Assembly: GCA_001642005.1 (NCBI GenBank)
Contig: LWCA01000187.1
Coordinates: 1 to 42,774, forward strand
Direction of reading: 5' to 3'
Length of the DNA: 42,774 nt
Source: Intoshia linei
Taxonomy: Eukaryota > Orthonectida > Rhopaluridae
This document shows positions 1 through 11,097 of the stretch, one piece after another (positions within the stretch are counted from its first letter, which is position 1; every line of letters begins with the position of its first letter). A model generated the notes under the pieces. It saw nothing but the letters and a program-made list of their open reading frames with translations. It had not been told where the DNA came from and searched no databases. The position numbers and the translations under genes are program-made.

Positions 1-129
1 ATAGTTTAGATCCGTAAGTTGTGCAAAATGCTGTTTTATTACGATCATTGACATGAAGAAAAATTTGGTAAAATCCACTTGTAAGATCTAATGTTGTAAA
101 TACCTTTTTATTAGCAAGGAAATCTATTA
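1..129 (-). pseudogene. Ty3/gypsy-type reverse transcriptase fragment
   Basis: Read on the minus strand, about 43 codons are open without a stop. They contain FTTLDLTSGFYQI, followed by an H-x-x-D stretch, KTAF and TYG. This is the conserved N-terminal part of the reverse transcriptase palm in Ty3/gypsy LTR retrotransposons. The fragment runs off the left edge of the window and ends abruptly near 129, where a piggyBac-type MITE begins. No protease, integrase or LTR is visible here, so it is either the cut end of a longer element to the left or an isolated fragment. Confidence 0.8.
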
Positions 130-135
130 GTATTC

Positions 136-541
136 TATATTAGTTATGAGTTTTCACCGATTAGCCTCCTGTGTCACTGACAGTGGGCCAAAATGATTTT
201 TCAAAGCAAAAAAAAATTCACTAAAAAAATTTTTTATATTTTTTTTGTTAAAGTTGTGATAACTGTAATTTAATGAATACCATATGATGAATTCATGATA
301 TGATAATATGATAATGAAATAATTAGGTATATTGATGATGCGGTTTTATATATACACGCTTTTATTTGCCTTATTCTCCCAATGTGAACATATGGAATGT
401 GAAATAACTCCATAACTACAATTGGTAATTACCTAAAATTATATATGGTGAAAAATAGGTAAGTATGTATTAACTTCCCAAATTTTTGGAAAAATCTAAG
501 CCAAAAAATTGGAAAAATTTGTCTGGGAGTATATGGGTTAA
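136..541 (+). mobile_element. Truncated piggyBac-type MITE copy
   Basis: This stretch is a near-identical copy of the right three quarters of the complete element at 6181-6716. Shared segments include TGTCACTGACAGTGGGCCA and CTCCCAATGTGAACATATGG. Its right end is the degenerate terminal repeat GGAGTATATGGG followed by TTAA at 538-541. The left terminal repeat is missing, because homology starts at about 136 next to the reverse transcriptase fragment. Confidence 0.8.
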
Positions 542-1440
542 TGTGATGATTTATGCTTTTTAATATTTAACATTGAAATCTAATTCCATAAATGGTGATG
601 ATAGTAGTAAAACATCATTTAAGTGTGCATCAGTGAGATGGGTTCTTAAATTATTTTTGGTATATTTCATTTTCAAGAATATTTGTTCGCAACAATATGT
701 ACTCCCAAAAAAGGCTGACATTTTTTTGGCATATCTTGTTAAATTTACAAATTTTCCAGTTGAAAGAAGATTCTGTTCAATATGAACATCCTAGAATATG
801 AACTCAGATCAATATGAACACGACAATTTTGTTTTGTTAAAAACGTTGGAGATTCATAAGAAAAAAGGAAAAAGATATGAACATAGTCATTTTTGAACAA
901 TGAACATATTTTTATGTACTTACAGCTTACTCACTGTAAAACTATTCATTAAATCTAAATATTATCAAGTTTAAACTTAAAATTATCAACACTTAATGTT
1001 TTACATCAATTAAAATTGTAAAATTGAATACAACGTTTATAATTTAAAAATAGCCTGCTGCACGCAGGAAAAAAATGAATCTGAAAAAATGTTAACTGTT
1101 TGCCGGCATGCAAAAAATCAACTGATAAATTTAAATTGTTTGCAGACAAACAAAAATAAGGCGGTACATGTGTCAATTGTGAACAAATTATTACCCATGA
1201 AATATGAGTACAACATTAATTTTATTACCAATGTTTACATAGTGTCAACAATATAATATTACTTTATGAAGAGATATTTCAGTTTTTGCGCTTTAGATAA
1301 AATGTTCTTACCATTTACCTTTATTGAATTAAAATACCTTAAATTTGTAATAAAATTAAACTGTACATAATGATATAAAAATTCTAGAAAAAATAAAATT
1401 ATAAAAACCTATTTTGTCATTTTCAATGTTATGATATATA
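542..1440. other. No gene seen
   Basis: A+T-rich sequence. The one open frame (573-785, plus) begins at TTG, has no recognisable domain and no splice partner. I see no RNA gene. Confidence 0.5.
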
Positions 1441-1449
1441 GTCAATACT

Positions 1450-2144
1450 AGTGTTGGAAATCGATAAAAGCGTTTCGATAAATTTTTGAATATTTTGAAT
1501 ATCTATTAATTTTTTATTAACTTTATTTAATCTTCAAAAGGACAAATAAAAGATCTGAAGTATGGAATTATTTTACATTAATTATTAGTAAATAGTAATG
1601 AAGCAAAATGCTATAAAATTGTAAAATGTTCAGGAACCACCAGTGGATTATGTTATCACGTTAAAAATGTTCAAAATATTAATTTGAACGAAGATACAAA
1701 CCAAACAAAATTGCGAAGGATAGATTTTCTTGTTATTAAAAAATCAATGGAAGAAGAGGTATCCAAAATGGCAGCCATGGATAATTTCTCATAAATAATA
1801 TAGGATAATAGAATAGCAAAAAGTTTTTATTCAAATGAGTTTTAAAAAACGGAACAGTGAATATGACAATACTCCTCCCACTTGCCATAACTCTGTAAAA
1901 AGAATGATTCTATCGTTTGATCAAGGAAATCAAATCAAGGATGGAAAAATCAAAAAAGTCAAGGAAGGAGAACAAGCAACATAGATAAATTTTACCATTC
2001 AATTATGTCTATTAAACCTACCAGTTGTGAAGCTGAAAGGGCGTTCTAAATAACTGGTCATTATATAACTAAGAAAAGATCCAGAATATCACCCGATGTT
2101 GTTAATGCTTTGGTGTTTTTGAAATTCTACTTTAAACAAAAATA
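1450..2144 (+). pseudogene. hAT transposase relic (BED finger and hATC ends)
   Basis: Two recognisable pieces of a hAT-superfamily transposase lie in order. At 1597-1794 a 65-codon frame carries a BED-type zinc finger (AKCYKIVKCSGTTSGLCYHV) and ends in a stop. At 2008-2144 is the C-terminal dimerisation domain, with PTSCEAERAF, a stop, then ITKKRSRISPDVVNALVFLK. The catalytic core between them is deleted apart from scraps. TAGTGTTGGAAATCG near 1449 resembles a hAT left terminus. The right terminus is not recognisable and merges into repeat family A. Confidence 0.8.
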
Positions 2145-2214
2145 AATAATATAACAGTTGTAATTAATTTTTCAATTAAATTAGTTTATTATTTTTCATC
2201 TATAATTTATCGAT

Positions 2215-2847
2215 AAATTTGATTTTTTGAAATTGTAGGATCAATATTTACATTTTCAATTTTAATCGAAATATTTGAAAAATATTCGTTGATAATATAT
2301 ATTAAAAATTATTTTTCATCGGGAATGCGTAGATTTCTCGGATTGAACTTTTGTATTTATATCAACTGGAATAAGCTTTATCAGATTAATCTTTTTTTTT
2401 AATTTTCGGACTGTTCATTATTTCATATTTTTTGTTTTAATAAAATATTTCGGAAAAAAAATATATAAATACTAAAATGCTTTTTTGACCGTGAAGGCAT
2501 AACGTATTCAGATTGAAATTTTTTGTTTGTGCTAACAGGATACAACTATACCACCTGTAATTTTAAATTCTAGGGCTGTTTTCATTAAAAAAAAGGTCAT
2601 TTGGGGTTTTGACCTTGAAGATACATTTCTTTAAATTTTCGAATTAGTTTAATATTCATATAAAAGGACAATTGGGCTTTTTGACCCGTAAGATGTGAGT
2701 TTGTAAGGTTGAAATTTATTTTGCTAACACTCCCGAAAAAAACTAATTGAAATGTGGATATTATAAAATTTTAAGACTGGTAGTTATTGAAATAAACAAT
2801 AAAACACACAAACAAATATTGCATAGCATATTATACAAGTAAGGATT
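2215..2847 (+). repeat. Repeat family A copy
   Basis: One of about eleven copies in this window of a dispersed repeat. Landmarks in order are a block near TTGAAATTGTAGGATCAATA, the phrase CATCGGGAATGCGTAGATTT, the phrase ATGCTTTTTTGACCGTGAAG, a poly-A/GGTCATTTGGGGTTTTGACC module, and the end GCATATTATACAAGTAAGGAT. The reverse complement of that end starts TCCTTACTTATATAAT and runs into TTTGTTTGTGTGTG, which recalls the 5' ends of animal Helitrons. That assignment is inference. No coding capacity. Confidence 0.75.
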
Positions 2848-4540
2848 TAAGAATAATTAAATTATATATCACCATATTTTCTAGTTTCTATATAAATACA
2901 GTCAAGTCAAAAATGTAAATATAATTTTGGATCGTTCTTTGACAGTACATTCAATCACCTTAATGACATTTCTATAAATTTATTTGTATATTTAAGATTT
3001 TGAATTTATTTCAAATTATTTTCTACACATCTGATTATGAAATCTAGACATTAACTTATATTATTCTTTCAATTTGGACTATTGAAGTAAAAAATTTTTG
3101 CGGATTGGATGAGAATTAATTAATATTGTATTTAAACGTTACCATAATATTTTTTGTGATGGAATGGCAAAATAATATTTCTTACTATAATATTTTATCA
3201 GTACAATGTAAAATTTTATTTTTTACACCAATTTAAATTTGTCTGTCTATCAAATAAATATTAAAAGGTCAAGTAAAAAAATTCACCATATACTAAATTC
3301 TCACAAAATTGCTCTATTTTACACATGCTTAAGTATTTTTTAGTGTAAATATGTATCAATCATGATTTACTGATTTTGGTATATTATGTATTTTGTAATG
3401 AATCCAGATACTCACCTGTACTTTATTATATTGAATTTTCTATTTATCAATACGGTACTTTTATGTTTATATTATTGTGTCTATTTACTGATTCTTAGAA
3501 CCAGTGTCTAGCTCTAACCAGGGCCGACGTTTCCATATACATTTTTTTAATAACCAGAATATGAGTTAAAATTTAACTTAACAGTGCACGTCACATTAGA
3601 TCTTTAATATTTTCATTTTGATGCCGAATTAATTACATCTAACTGTAGTCGCCACTATTAACGTCAAAGTAACATCTGTTTGAGTATACATTACATTTGT
3701 CGCGATATAAAAATACGATAAATATTCTAATTATTAACTTTAAATTAATATTATCGTATTTTTTTTTATTTTCAGTAAAATGGATGGCGAACTATCGAAC
3801 AAAGCGTTAAAATGTATATGATAAAGAAAAAACATGAGTTGTAACGACTACTCAGTAATGATTATTGTACTAGATTAAAAAATGGCAATTATCGATTTTT
3901 TATTTTATTAAAACTGCAGTGCATTAAAAATTTTAAGTGCAGATAAAGTCAGTAAATTCAATTTTTAGGTCAGTTTTTTTTATTATATAGGTCAATTAAA
4001 AATGGGCATAGTGATAATATATATTCAGGATCTGCTTTCGATGACTAAAAAGTATAAATTTTGTATCAACAATTAACGGAATAAGCACTTTAGAAACATT
4101 TCAGATGAATTTTACCAATATTGGATAAAAAATAATAATTCTTGGTATTTTTTGTTTTATCAAGTAAATTTGTTGTAAAGATAATAATTTATATGTATTT
4201 CATATTAGAGAAAAACTAATTGGTCATCAAATTTGATGATTATGTAAAACTTATTATAAATTATATTTTGAAAATTAATTGATGACTGAAATATAATAAA
4301 TTTGACTAATTTGAAATGCATTCATTAGATTCTAATGAATTAGAACATCATAAACTATGACTCATAATACTCTATCTTTTATCATAATAGCGTAATAATA
4401 TAAAATATGTCTAGCCTTATTATTTTTTATCAATTGAAAAGAATTGTAATAAATATAAAAATAATAATAACAAAGTTGTACTTTTATTAATTCGTTGTTT
4501 CAGTTTTAATTTAAATTTTAAACAAAATGTTTTGAAAATG
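2848..4540. other. No gene seen; A+T-rich intergenic
   Basis: No open frame with domain character and no RNA gene on either strand. A short piece near 3500-3540 (GTGTCTAGCTCTAACCAG) resembles repeat family E. A hairpin lies at 3710-3762. Confidence 0.5.
3710..3762. repeat. Inverted repeat (hairpin)
   Basis: AAAATACGATAA at 3710-3721 is exactly complementary to TTATCGTATTTT at 3751-3762, and the inner AATATT copies extend the stem. The loop is about 20-29 bases. Its nature is unknown; it could be a remnant of a small transposon. Confidence 0.55.
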
Positions 4541-4544
4541 AGAA

Positions 4545-4980
4545 TTTCACAATGAAAAAAAAATTTGAATGAATCAATTATATAGATTTCCACCCATATT
4601 TCTTTATTGGAAATTTATAGATATTCAATACACATTTTTTTTTGAAATTGTATGATGTTTATTTACTTTTTAATTTTAATCCAACATTTTAAAAATATTG
4701 GTTGATAACATAAAAAATTATTTTTCACCGGGAATGCGTAAATTTCTCGGTTAAAATTTTATTTAATTTTATTTTAATAGAATAGTTTCGAAGTAAAAAA
4801 AATGAATATTAAAGTGCTTTTTTGACAATGAAGGCGTCACTTAATCAGATTGAAATTTCCGATAAAACAACACTCTGGAAAAACGGTTATAAGTATATGG
4901 AATTTGTAAAACTCGACTCTGCTTACTTTCTTAAATAAAAAGACATAAATTTTTAACCTTACTTTATATAAGTAAGGATT
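4545..4980 (+). repeat. Repeat family A copy, diverged
   Basis: Includes the family phrases CACCGGGAATGCGTAAATTT and AAGGCGTCACTTAATCAGAT and ends TATATAAGTAAGGATT at 4980. It has lost most of the middle modules. Its left part (ATAGATTTCCACCCATA near 4580) matches the far end of the minus-strand copy at 31185-32140. Confidence 0.7.
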
Positions 4981-5143
4981 ATAAAAATATACAACTTGTA
5001 CTTGTACGAGAAATTATTAGTGGCGATTGAATTAAACTGAAGTTTATCGTAAATTTGTAAATAAATGAGTCTTGAAAATGGGGAATATTCTAGAATCTAG
5101 ATAGTAAAAAATAATAAATAAATAGATTTCCAGATTAAAAAAA

Positions 5144-8100
5144 ATGAAAAAACAGAATACAATAAACTTTGAAAAATTAAAATTACTAGAGTCTTTTAAT
5201 CCCGATGAACTAATATTGGACCTAAATCACATGAATATGAACCTCGTTTTTCCCAAAGACATTTATGAAAATTTTACATATACGGAAACTGAAAACCTAA
5301 TCGATATTAATATGAAAATTTATAAAGATTTACTCAGAAACACACCATGGTATTGGGGAAATATTTCCACGTAAATATTAATGTATTAATAATAATGTAT
5401 AATTAATCATTTATTATAGAGAACAATGTCAACATTTATTGAGTACGATGCCGATTGGGTCATTTTTAGTAAGGTTGGCTAAATCGTATGATGGATTCAC
5501 TGTTGCTATAAGGTTTATTTATTCTTTTCTTACATTTTAAATGTATGTAATACAGAAGTGAAGATGAAACTATACTACTAAAAATTGTGCCTTACCACCA
5601 TACATGTCGTTTGGAAGGCGACTCACATGTTTTTGATAATCCAATCAAGTTGATTCAGTATTATAAAAATAATAGTCTCAAAGAGTATCATGTTGATACA
5701 CAATTCAGTTTAAGTGATCATGTTAATCGAATGGAACGAGTAATTTATACTTGATTTTTTGTAAAAAAATATCAATTTTTACATCTTATTCTATTGTTAT
5801 AAAAAATTCATATTTTGTGATGACATTTATGATCAATTACCTTGTACAATGTACATCAGCCATTTTCAACGGGGTCCACAGCAATTTTTTAGGGTCCATG
5901 AAAATTATATATATTTATTACATATTATAGACATTTTCAGTAACATAAAGTATTTTTTAAAACATAAATGCTCAGAAATACTAATATAAAACGTAAATAT
6001 ATTAGCTAAATTAACCTAGTTTTCACTCCATATTAAAAAAAGGGTTTATTTAGTAATACATGCATTTCATCTTTACGTGTTTTTTTATCTGGATTTTTTG
6101 TTTGTGATTTATTTAGCTGCGATAATATTAAAACTTTATTTATACCTTGGTTGGCTTGATTTGACACTATACAAATATCTTTAACCCTAATACTTCCAGT
6201 GTGACCATATGGTCACACAACATTACAATTATAAAAACACGTATCAAATTCCAACAAAGTTAATTAAATATGAAAAATTAAATTAATTAGTATATTATAT
6301 AACATTCGAGTATATTAGTTATGGGTTTTCACTGATTAGCATCCTGTGTCACTGACAGTGGGCCAAAATGATTTTTCAAAGCAAAAAAAAATTCACTATA
6401 AAAATTTTTTATATTTTTTTTTGTTAAAGTTGTGATAACTGAATTTAATGAAATAGATATGATGAATTCATGTATTGGCTGCAATTTAATGAAATAATTA
6501 GGTATATTGACGATGCGGTTTTATATATACACGTTTTTATTTGCCTTATTCTCCCAATGTGAACATATGGAATGTGAAATAACTCCATAACTACAATTGG
6601 TAATTACCTAAAATTATATATGGTGAAAAATATGCAAGTATGTATTAACTTCCCAAATTTTTGGAAAAATCGAAGCTAAAAAATTGGAAAAATTTGTCTG
6701 GGAGTATTAGGGTTAAATAATACATGTAAAGCACTGCATATTAAAGAAATTTACACCATGGTGTAAAAAATTAAAATTCTATTGCGTAGAAATGTATGAG
6801 ATGAAAAGTTAAGTGGAAATATCACTTATAATACCGTGAATAATCTATTGTGTGAAATATTTTTAAATTTAAAATTGAAAAATTTAATATGGATAAAAGG
6901 CAAGATATTCCCTTCCATACAAAGAAATATCTATTGAACCTTCTACAATATATGTAGAATCTACATAATTCAGATTGGAACCTAATAAAAATTGCTGATT
7001 TATTTTGTGTGTCTCAATCGATTGTTTCATTTATAAAAAGAAAATTTACAAATGTTCCGAAAATTTTTGATTCAAATCGAAAAAGGTCTGGTAGGGAAAA
7101 GTCAACAACCGAAAAAACTGTCAGAATAATTGTCACAGCAGCAATTGAAAACTGAAATTCGTGTTGTTCTCAAGTCGTTACAAAACTTAAACAAAGAAAA
7201 TATTTATTTATCAAGAATTACGGTTAACCGTAAACTGTTAGCATCGGGGAATAGATCATATAAAAAAAATTATAAACCTCATTCTATCTATAACGATGAA
7301 ACAATCCAGGTTCGAATGGGCAAAAGATATGAAAGTTAGACTGAACGTGATTGGAGCAAGGTAATTCATTTATATTAAAAAAATATATAAATGTTGACTA
7401 ATTTTTAATTATATTTTAATTCATAAAATTCAAGTTAATTTATTGATTTATAGGTCATTTCTTGATGAATCTATGATAACTGTGATGGCTGACAGAGAAG
7501 TAATGTACGGAGAATGCCAAATGAAGCATTTAGACCAGATTGTATTAAAAAAACGGTAAATTTCCATGTAAGGTTATGATTTGGGCTATATCTGTTTGAG
7601 TATTACCAAAATACAGATTGGGGAAGGTAAAATGGACTTAAAAGTTGACAAGAATGTTTTACAAGTATTTTTAAATGAAATATCTGAATGAAATACAAAT
7701 GGAGGATTTGTATTCCAGCAAGATTTAGCTCCTTGCCACAATGCTAAATTCATCATATGCTATTTTAAGGATAAGGGTATTTCTGTCCTGGATTGATCTG
7801 GAAATTTGCCAGACATGAATCCTATAGAATTTTTGTAGTTGAAATTGAAATATGGTCTACCAGATTGAAATTAAAACAAAATTTGAATTGATTCATCGCA
7901 TCAATTTTATTTGGAGCAATTCATCTACAATTCAAGAAATATCGAAAAGTCTTATAAATTTAATGCCTCGCAGAATTAAATCCCTAATCACCACTAAAAG
8001 AGGAACCATAAAGTATTAAATGTATACAAATAAAGATAAATATGTATTTAACCCTTAATTAAATATTTATTCTTTTGGTCTACTCATTAATATAATATTA

Positions 8101-10016
8101 ACCAACCAATACGTAAAAATAAATAATTATAATTAATTAATTTGACACTTAGGGAATTTTAGTTGATGAATTCACTCCAATTAGGCAATTATTTTTTGAA
8201 ATGACTATAATCAATTTAAAAAAAGTAGAGGTGGATAAAATCATAACTCGTATAGAAAATTCGTCTAGACTTTACGAAGAGGTATTTTTAAACGTAAATA
8301 ATATATATTTATTGTAGGAATTTAATAAACTAAGACATTATAGAGGTGCTTTATTGGATATAATTAATATATACAAAAAGTACAATCGAGATTTTTGTAA
8401 CAAGATGGATTCTGAGTATAATAATAAAGAGTTATTTTTAAATATATTGAATAACGTTCCTTTTAGGATAAACCAAATATATTTGAATTATCACGAAAGG
8501 ATAGGAAGAGTTGTAGACTACAGACAAACGTTTGAATTGGATTATTTTCGAAAAAGGAGAGAACAAGCTTTGGATATAATTAGAATTAAAAAATTAAAAA
8601 CTCACAGTTTAATTCTGAGTGATAGAGTAGTGATGTATAAAATGTAATTAAAATATTTAAATTTTACACATGTTGAATGTTTAGGACGCTACTGAAAAAA
8701 AAGATACAATTTGAAGATGTGACCAATTTATTAACATTAGAACGAGAACATGACAAACCATTATTATCAATTGTGAATAATGCAGTTGACTGTTTAACAA
8801 AATATTATCGAGGCTTAAATTATGGTAATGCTTATTTCCCGACTAGATTAGAGGCTATTAGGATGGATGAAGGGATTAGGACCGAAAAAGCATTGTCAAT
8901 TGAAAATAATAAAAAGATTATGGAAGAATATAGAAAGAAAAGAGTGCAAAAATTTAAAAAGTATACAAAATTTCAAAAATTTGGTTTGAATAAGAGTAGA
9001 CAAACTGAAATATCGAAAAATGCATTTCAAGGTGGAATGCACGATTTTTATTTTTTAGAAGTGTCAAAAATGGATAGTTTGAAAATTGAAATTGACGATA
9101 AAAAACAAGATTTGTCGATACATAAGTCGTTAATGGGCGATTCAAAACTAAAAAAAATGGAAGTCACTAGATTAAAAGAGGAACTAAAGAAGAAGAAAAG
9201 TAATTTAGAAGAATTAAACGAAAGGTATAAAATTTGCAAGAAAAACGTCACACGGTGGAATAAAAAATCAAAAGATGCGAATAAGGTAAATAGTGATAAA
9301 GATGAAAAAGTTGCAAAAGACACATCCGATGTTATAGAAAATTCATTTATGGATCGATCTATTCAAAAAACCAACGTATTATTTAAACCAATTAAATCTC
9401 TGTTCCGAAAGAGTTGTTATTCGCAAAATAGGGATAAAACGGATACAGAATTAGTCAGTAGTAAGGATATTTTTCAACCAAATTTATTAGAAACTTGTCA
9501 AACTCAACTGAACGAAATTCGAAAAAATTCCAAAGAGTCTGAAAATAAATCAACGTTTATAGTATTTGATACTGCTGGCATAAGTGTTTTACGAAAAAGA
9601 GAAATGAAAGAAGGTGATTGGTTGTATTGTGGAAGTTTAGAGGTTTTTTTAATTTAAATGGTTTTATTTGCAATAATTTTAGATGGCACTTCGATACCTT
9701 AACCATAGAACTGAAGGAACTTTTCTGGTTAGAAAATCTAATGAGCAACCACAATATACATTGATTTTTGTGTATTCATTTTTTTTATTTTTTTTTATTT
9801 CTGTTTAGAAAAAATCAAATTCCAATTTCCATTCCAATTCATTACATGAACATGAAATATTATATTGCAGACGAAATAAATGCCTCTTTTCGTGAATTAA
9901 AAGATTTAATTTTATTCTACAAAAATAAAACTACTGAAGAAAATATGAATACTTTGCGCATAGCATTAACTTTCCCATATACTTCCAAATCTTACAGTGC
10001 TTTCACTTCTGAATAA
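5144..10016 (+). CDS. PIK3R: PI3-kinase p85-type regulatory subunit (nSH2-iSH2-cSH2)
   Basis: This is the class IA PI3-kinase adaptor, which binds phosphotyrosines and holds the p110 catalytic subunit through its inter-SH2 coiled coil. Exons: 5144-5370, 5420-5512, 5556-5739, 8153-8281, 8318-8643, 8685-9642, 9683-9771, 9809-10016. All phases agree, giving 737 residues. The N-terminal SH2 starts with NTPWYWGNIS, identical to a vertebrate p85 motif, and has SFLVR with phosphate-binding Arg94. The C-terminal SH2 has TFLVR (Arg656) and ends TLRIALTFPY. The segment between, about 460 residues and basic/helical, is much longer than the roughly 200 residues usual in p85. There is no SH3 or RhoGAP domain, as in p55/p50 forms; an unseen upstream exon is possible. 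AATAAA overlaps the stop (10012-10017), with another at 10047. Family assignment is firm; the exact paralogue is not. Confidence 0.9.
6181..6716. mobile_element. Complete piggyBac-type MITE
   Basis: A 528-bp element (6185-6712) flanked on both sides by TTAA (6181-6184, 6713-6716). The terminal inverted repeats are CCCTAATACTTCCAG on the left and the complement CCCTAATACTCCCAG on the right (14 of 15 match). Next to the left repeat is a perfect 20-base palindrome, GTGTGACCATATGGTCACAC, at 6199-6218. TTAA target sites and CCCTA-type ends are the piggyBac signature. It has no transposase and lies in the large intron of the PI3K adaptor. Confidence 0.88.
6889..8019 (+). pseudogene. Tc1/mariner (DD34E) transposase relic
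   Basis: Broken but recognisable in pieces: an N-terminal helix-turn-helix (IADLFCVSQSIVSFIKRK), the first catalytic Asp in FLDES near 7460, the second in FQQDLAPCHNAK near 7720, and Glu in MNPIEF near 7825. There are 34 residues between the second Asp and the Glu, which is the Tc1 spacing. The end MPRRIKSLITTKRG..KY is typical of Tc1 C-termini. Several in-frame stops make it dead. A stretch at about 7360-7453 starts with GT and ends with TTATAG between conserved blocks, so it may be an intron or an insertion. Terminal repeats were not identified. It lies in the PI3K adaptor intron. Confidence 0.85.
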
Positions 10017-10104
10017 ATTACTTTATAAATATGTACATTATTGTTTAATAAATTTATTTTTGTTTCTCATTGTTATACATTAATTTGTTTCAGTTATATA
10101 CACT

Positions 10105-10395
10105 AAGTCCTGGCCAGATGGAAATTGTAGGCCCATATAAAAAATTTTCAAAAATGAGACCTTTATACAATGTATAGTATACATTGCGTTAGGCAATTTG
10201 CGTAATAGTAGCTTGTTCATTATATAAAAATTAAAAATAACCGTGGGAAATCGCATTGGTTATCGAAATTTTGCTGAACTTAAGAAATTTTTATACATTA
10301 CTATGTGTATTAATAAATTAACAAAATAGGCCCCTCATGATTGTAGTTGCGGACCATATGGCCCTTGTCCGCCTCTCCACGGTCCTGCATTAGGA
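10105..10395. repeat. Repeat family C copy (DNA-transposon-like)
   Basis: Matches 19846-20094 along its length, for example GGAAATTGTAGGCCC near the left, AAAATAACCGTGGGAAATCG in the middle, and GACCATATGGCCCTTGTCC then CTCCACGGTCCTG at the right. CAGGACCGTGGAGAGGCGG, read from the right edge, resembles a hAT-type terminus. Not coding. Confidence 0.65.
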
Positions 10396-10504
10396 ACTAA
10401 ACTATGGGCCGCGGAAATTGAAATTATTACTCCAAGTTTTGACTAGAAACTCAATTTAAATAAAATAAAATTCTTACGGTTTATTCCATTTGCTAGAAAA
10501 CTAA

Positions 10505-10790
10505 ATGTAATCCTTACTTATATGATATGCTACGCGATTTTTGATGTGATGAGATGTGATGTGATTTGAATGGTGTGTGAGTTACCATTTATTTAAAAAA
10601 ATTAAGATCTATAATACAAAAAAACAATTTCTAATATTGTTTTTCGAAATTCATATTTTAATGAAGGTTCATTTTAAAAAATTGAGCCCTTCAAAGCAAA
10701 CCCAAATTATCCTTTTTTGTTAAAAATGAAAAAAGTCGAAAATTTTATAAAACTTAAATTCTGTTTTTAAAATCATGACATTTTCATAAA
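10505..10790 (-). repeat. Repeat family A copy, reverse
   Basis: Starts ATCCTTACTTATATGATATG, then GCTACGCGATTTTTG and a TG-rich run, which is the family A terminus on the opposite strand. Two internal modules follow (CCCAAATTATCCTTTTTTG). The right side is degraded. Confidence 0.65.
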
Positions 10791-10798
10791 GTCCCTTG

Positions 10799-10860
10799 GC
10801 TGATCTAGCTGCTGTTTGTACAAAGTAGATAACAGTCAAGCTAATTAACTGTATTTTTGA
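10799..10860 (-). repeat. Repeat family E copy
   Basis: Shares a motif of about 25 bases (reverse complement of GTACAAACAGCAGCTAG) with 15966-16070, 22255-22350 and 38874-38926. Short and non-coding; class unknown. Confidence 0.5.
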
Positions 10861-11097
10861 TTGGAAAGTCTCTTTCACAATCATATCATTGCAATAATGA
10901 TAAATTGTGGCTTATCAATTAATAATAAATAATCTAATTAGATAGTAACCATATAAATTACAAGTAATATTCAATTGTATTGTAATACGATATGACTTAT
11001 TCGGCTAAAGGACTAAAGAATTCGTTCTTGTAGTTAATTCGAATAAATCAATTGTATCAATTACAAAAAATGAAATTTTGTCTAATTTAATATAAAA

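Noticed and set aside
573-785. Plus-strand 70-codon frame
   Set aside because: Starts at TTG, has no domain, no splice partner, and lies in transposon-rich sequence.
9048-9323. Minus-strand 91-codon Phe/Ser-rich frame
   Set aside because: Antisense of the lysine-rich PI3K adaptor exon 6; such composition is the expected mirror.
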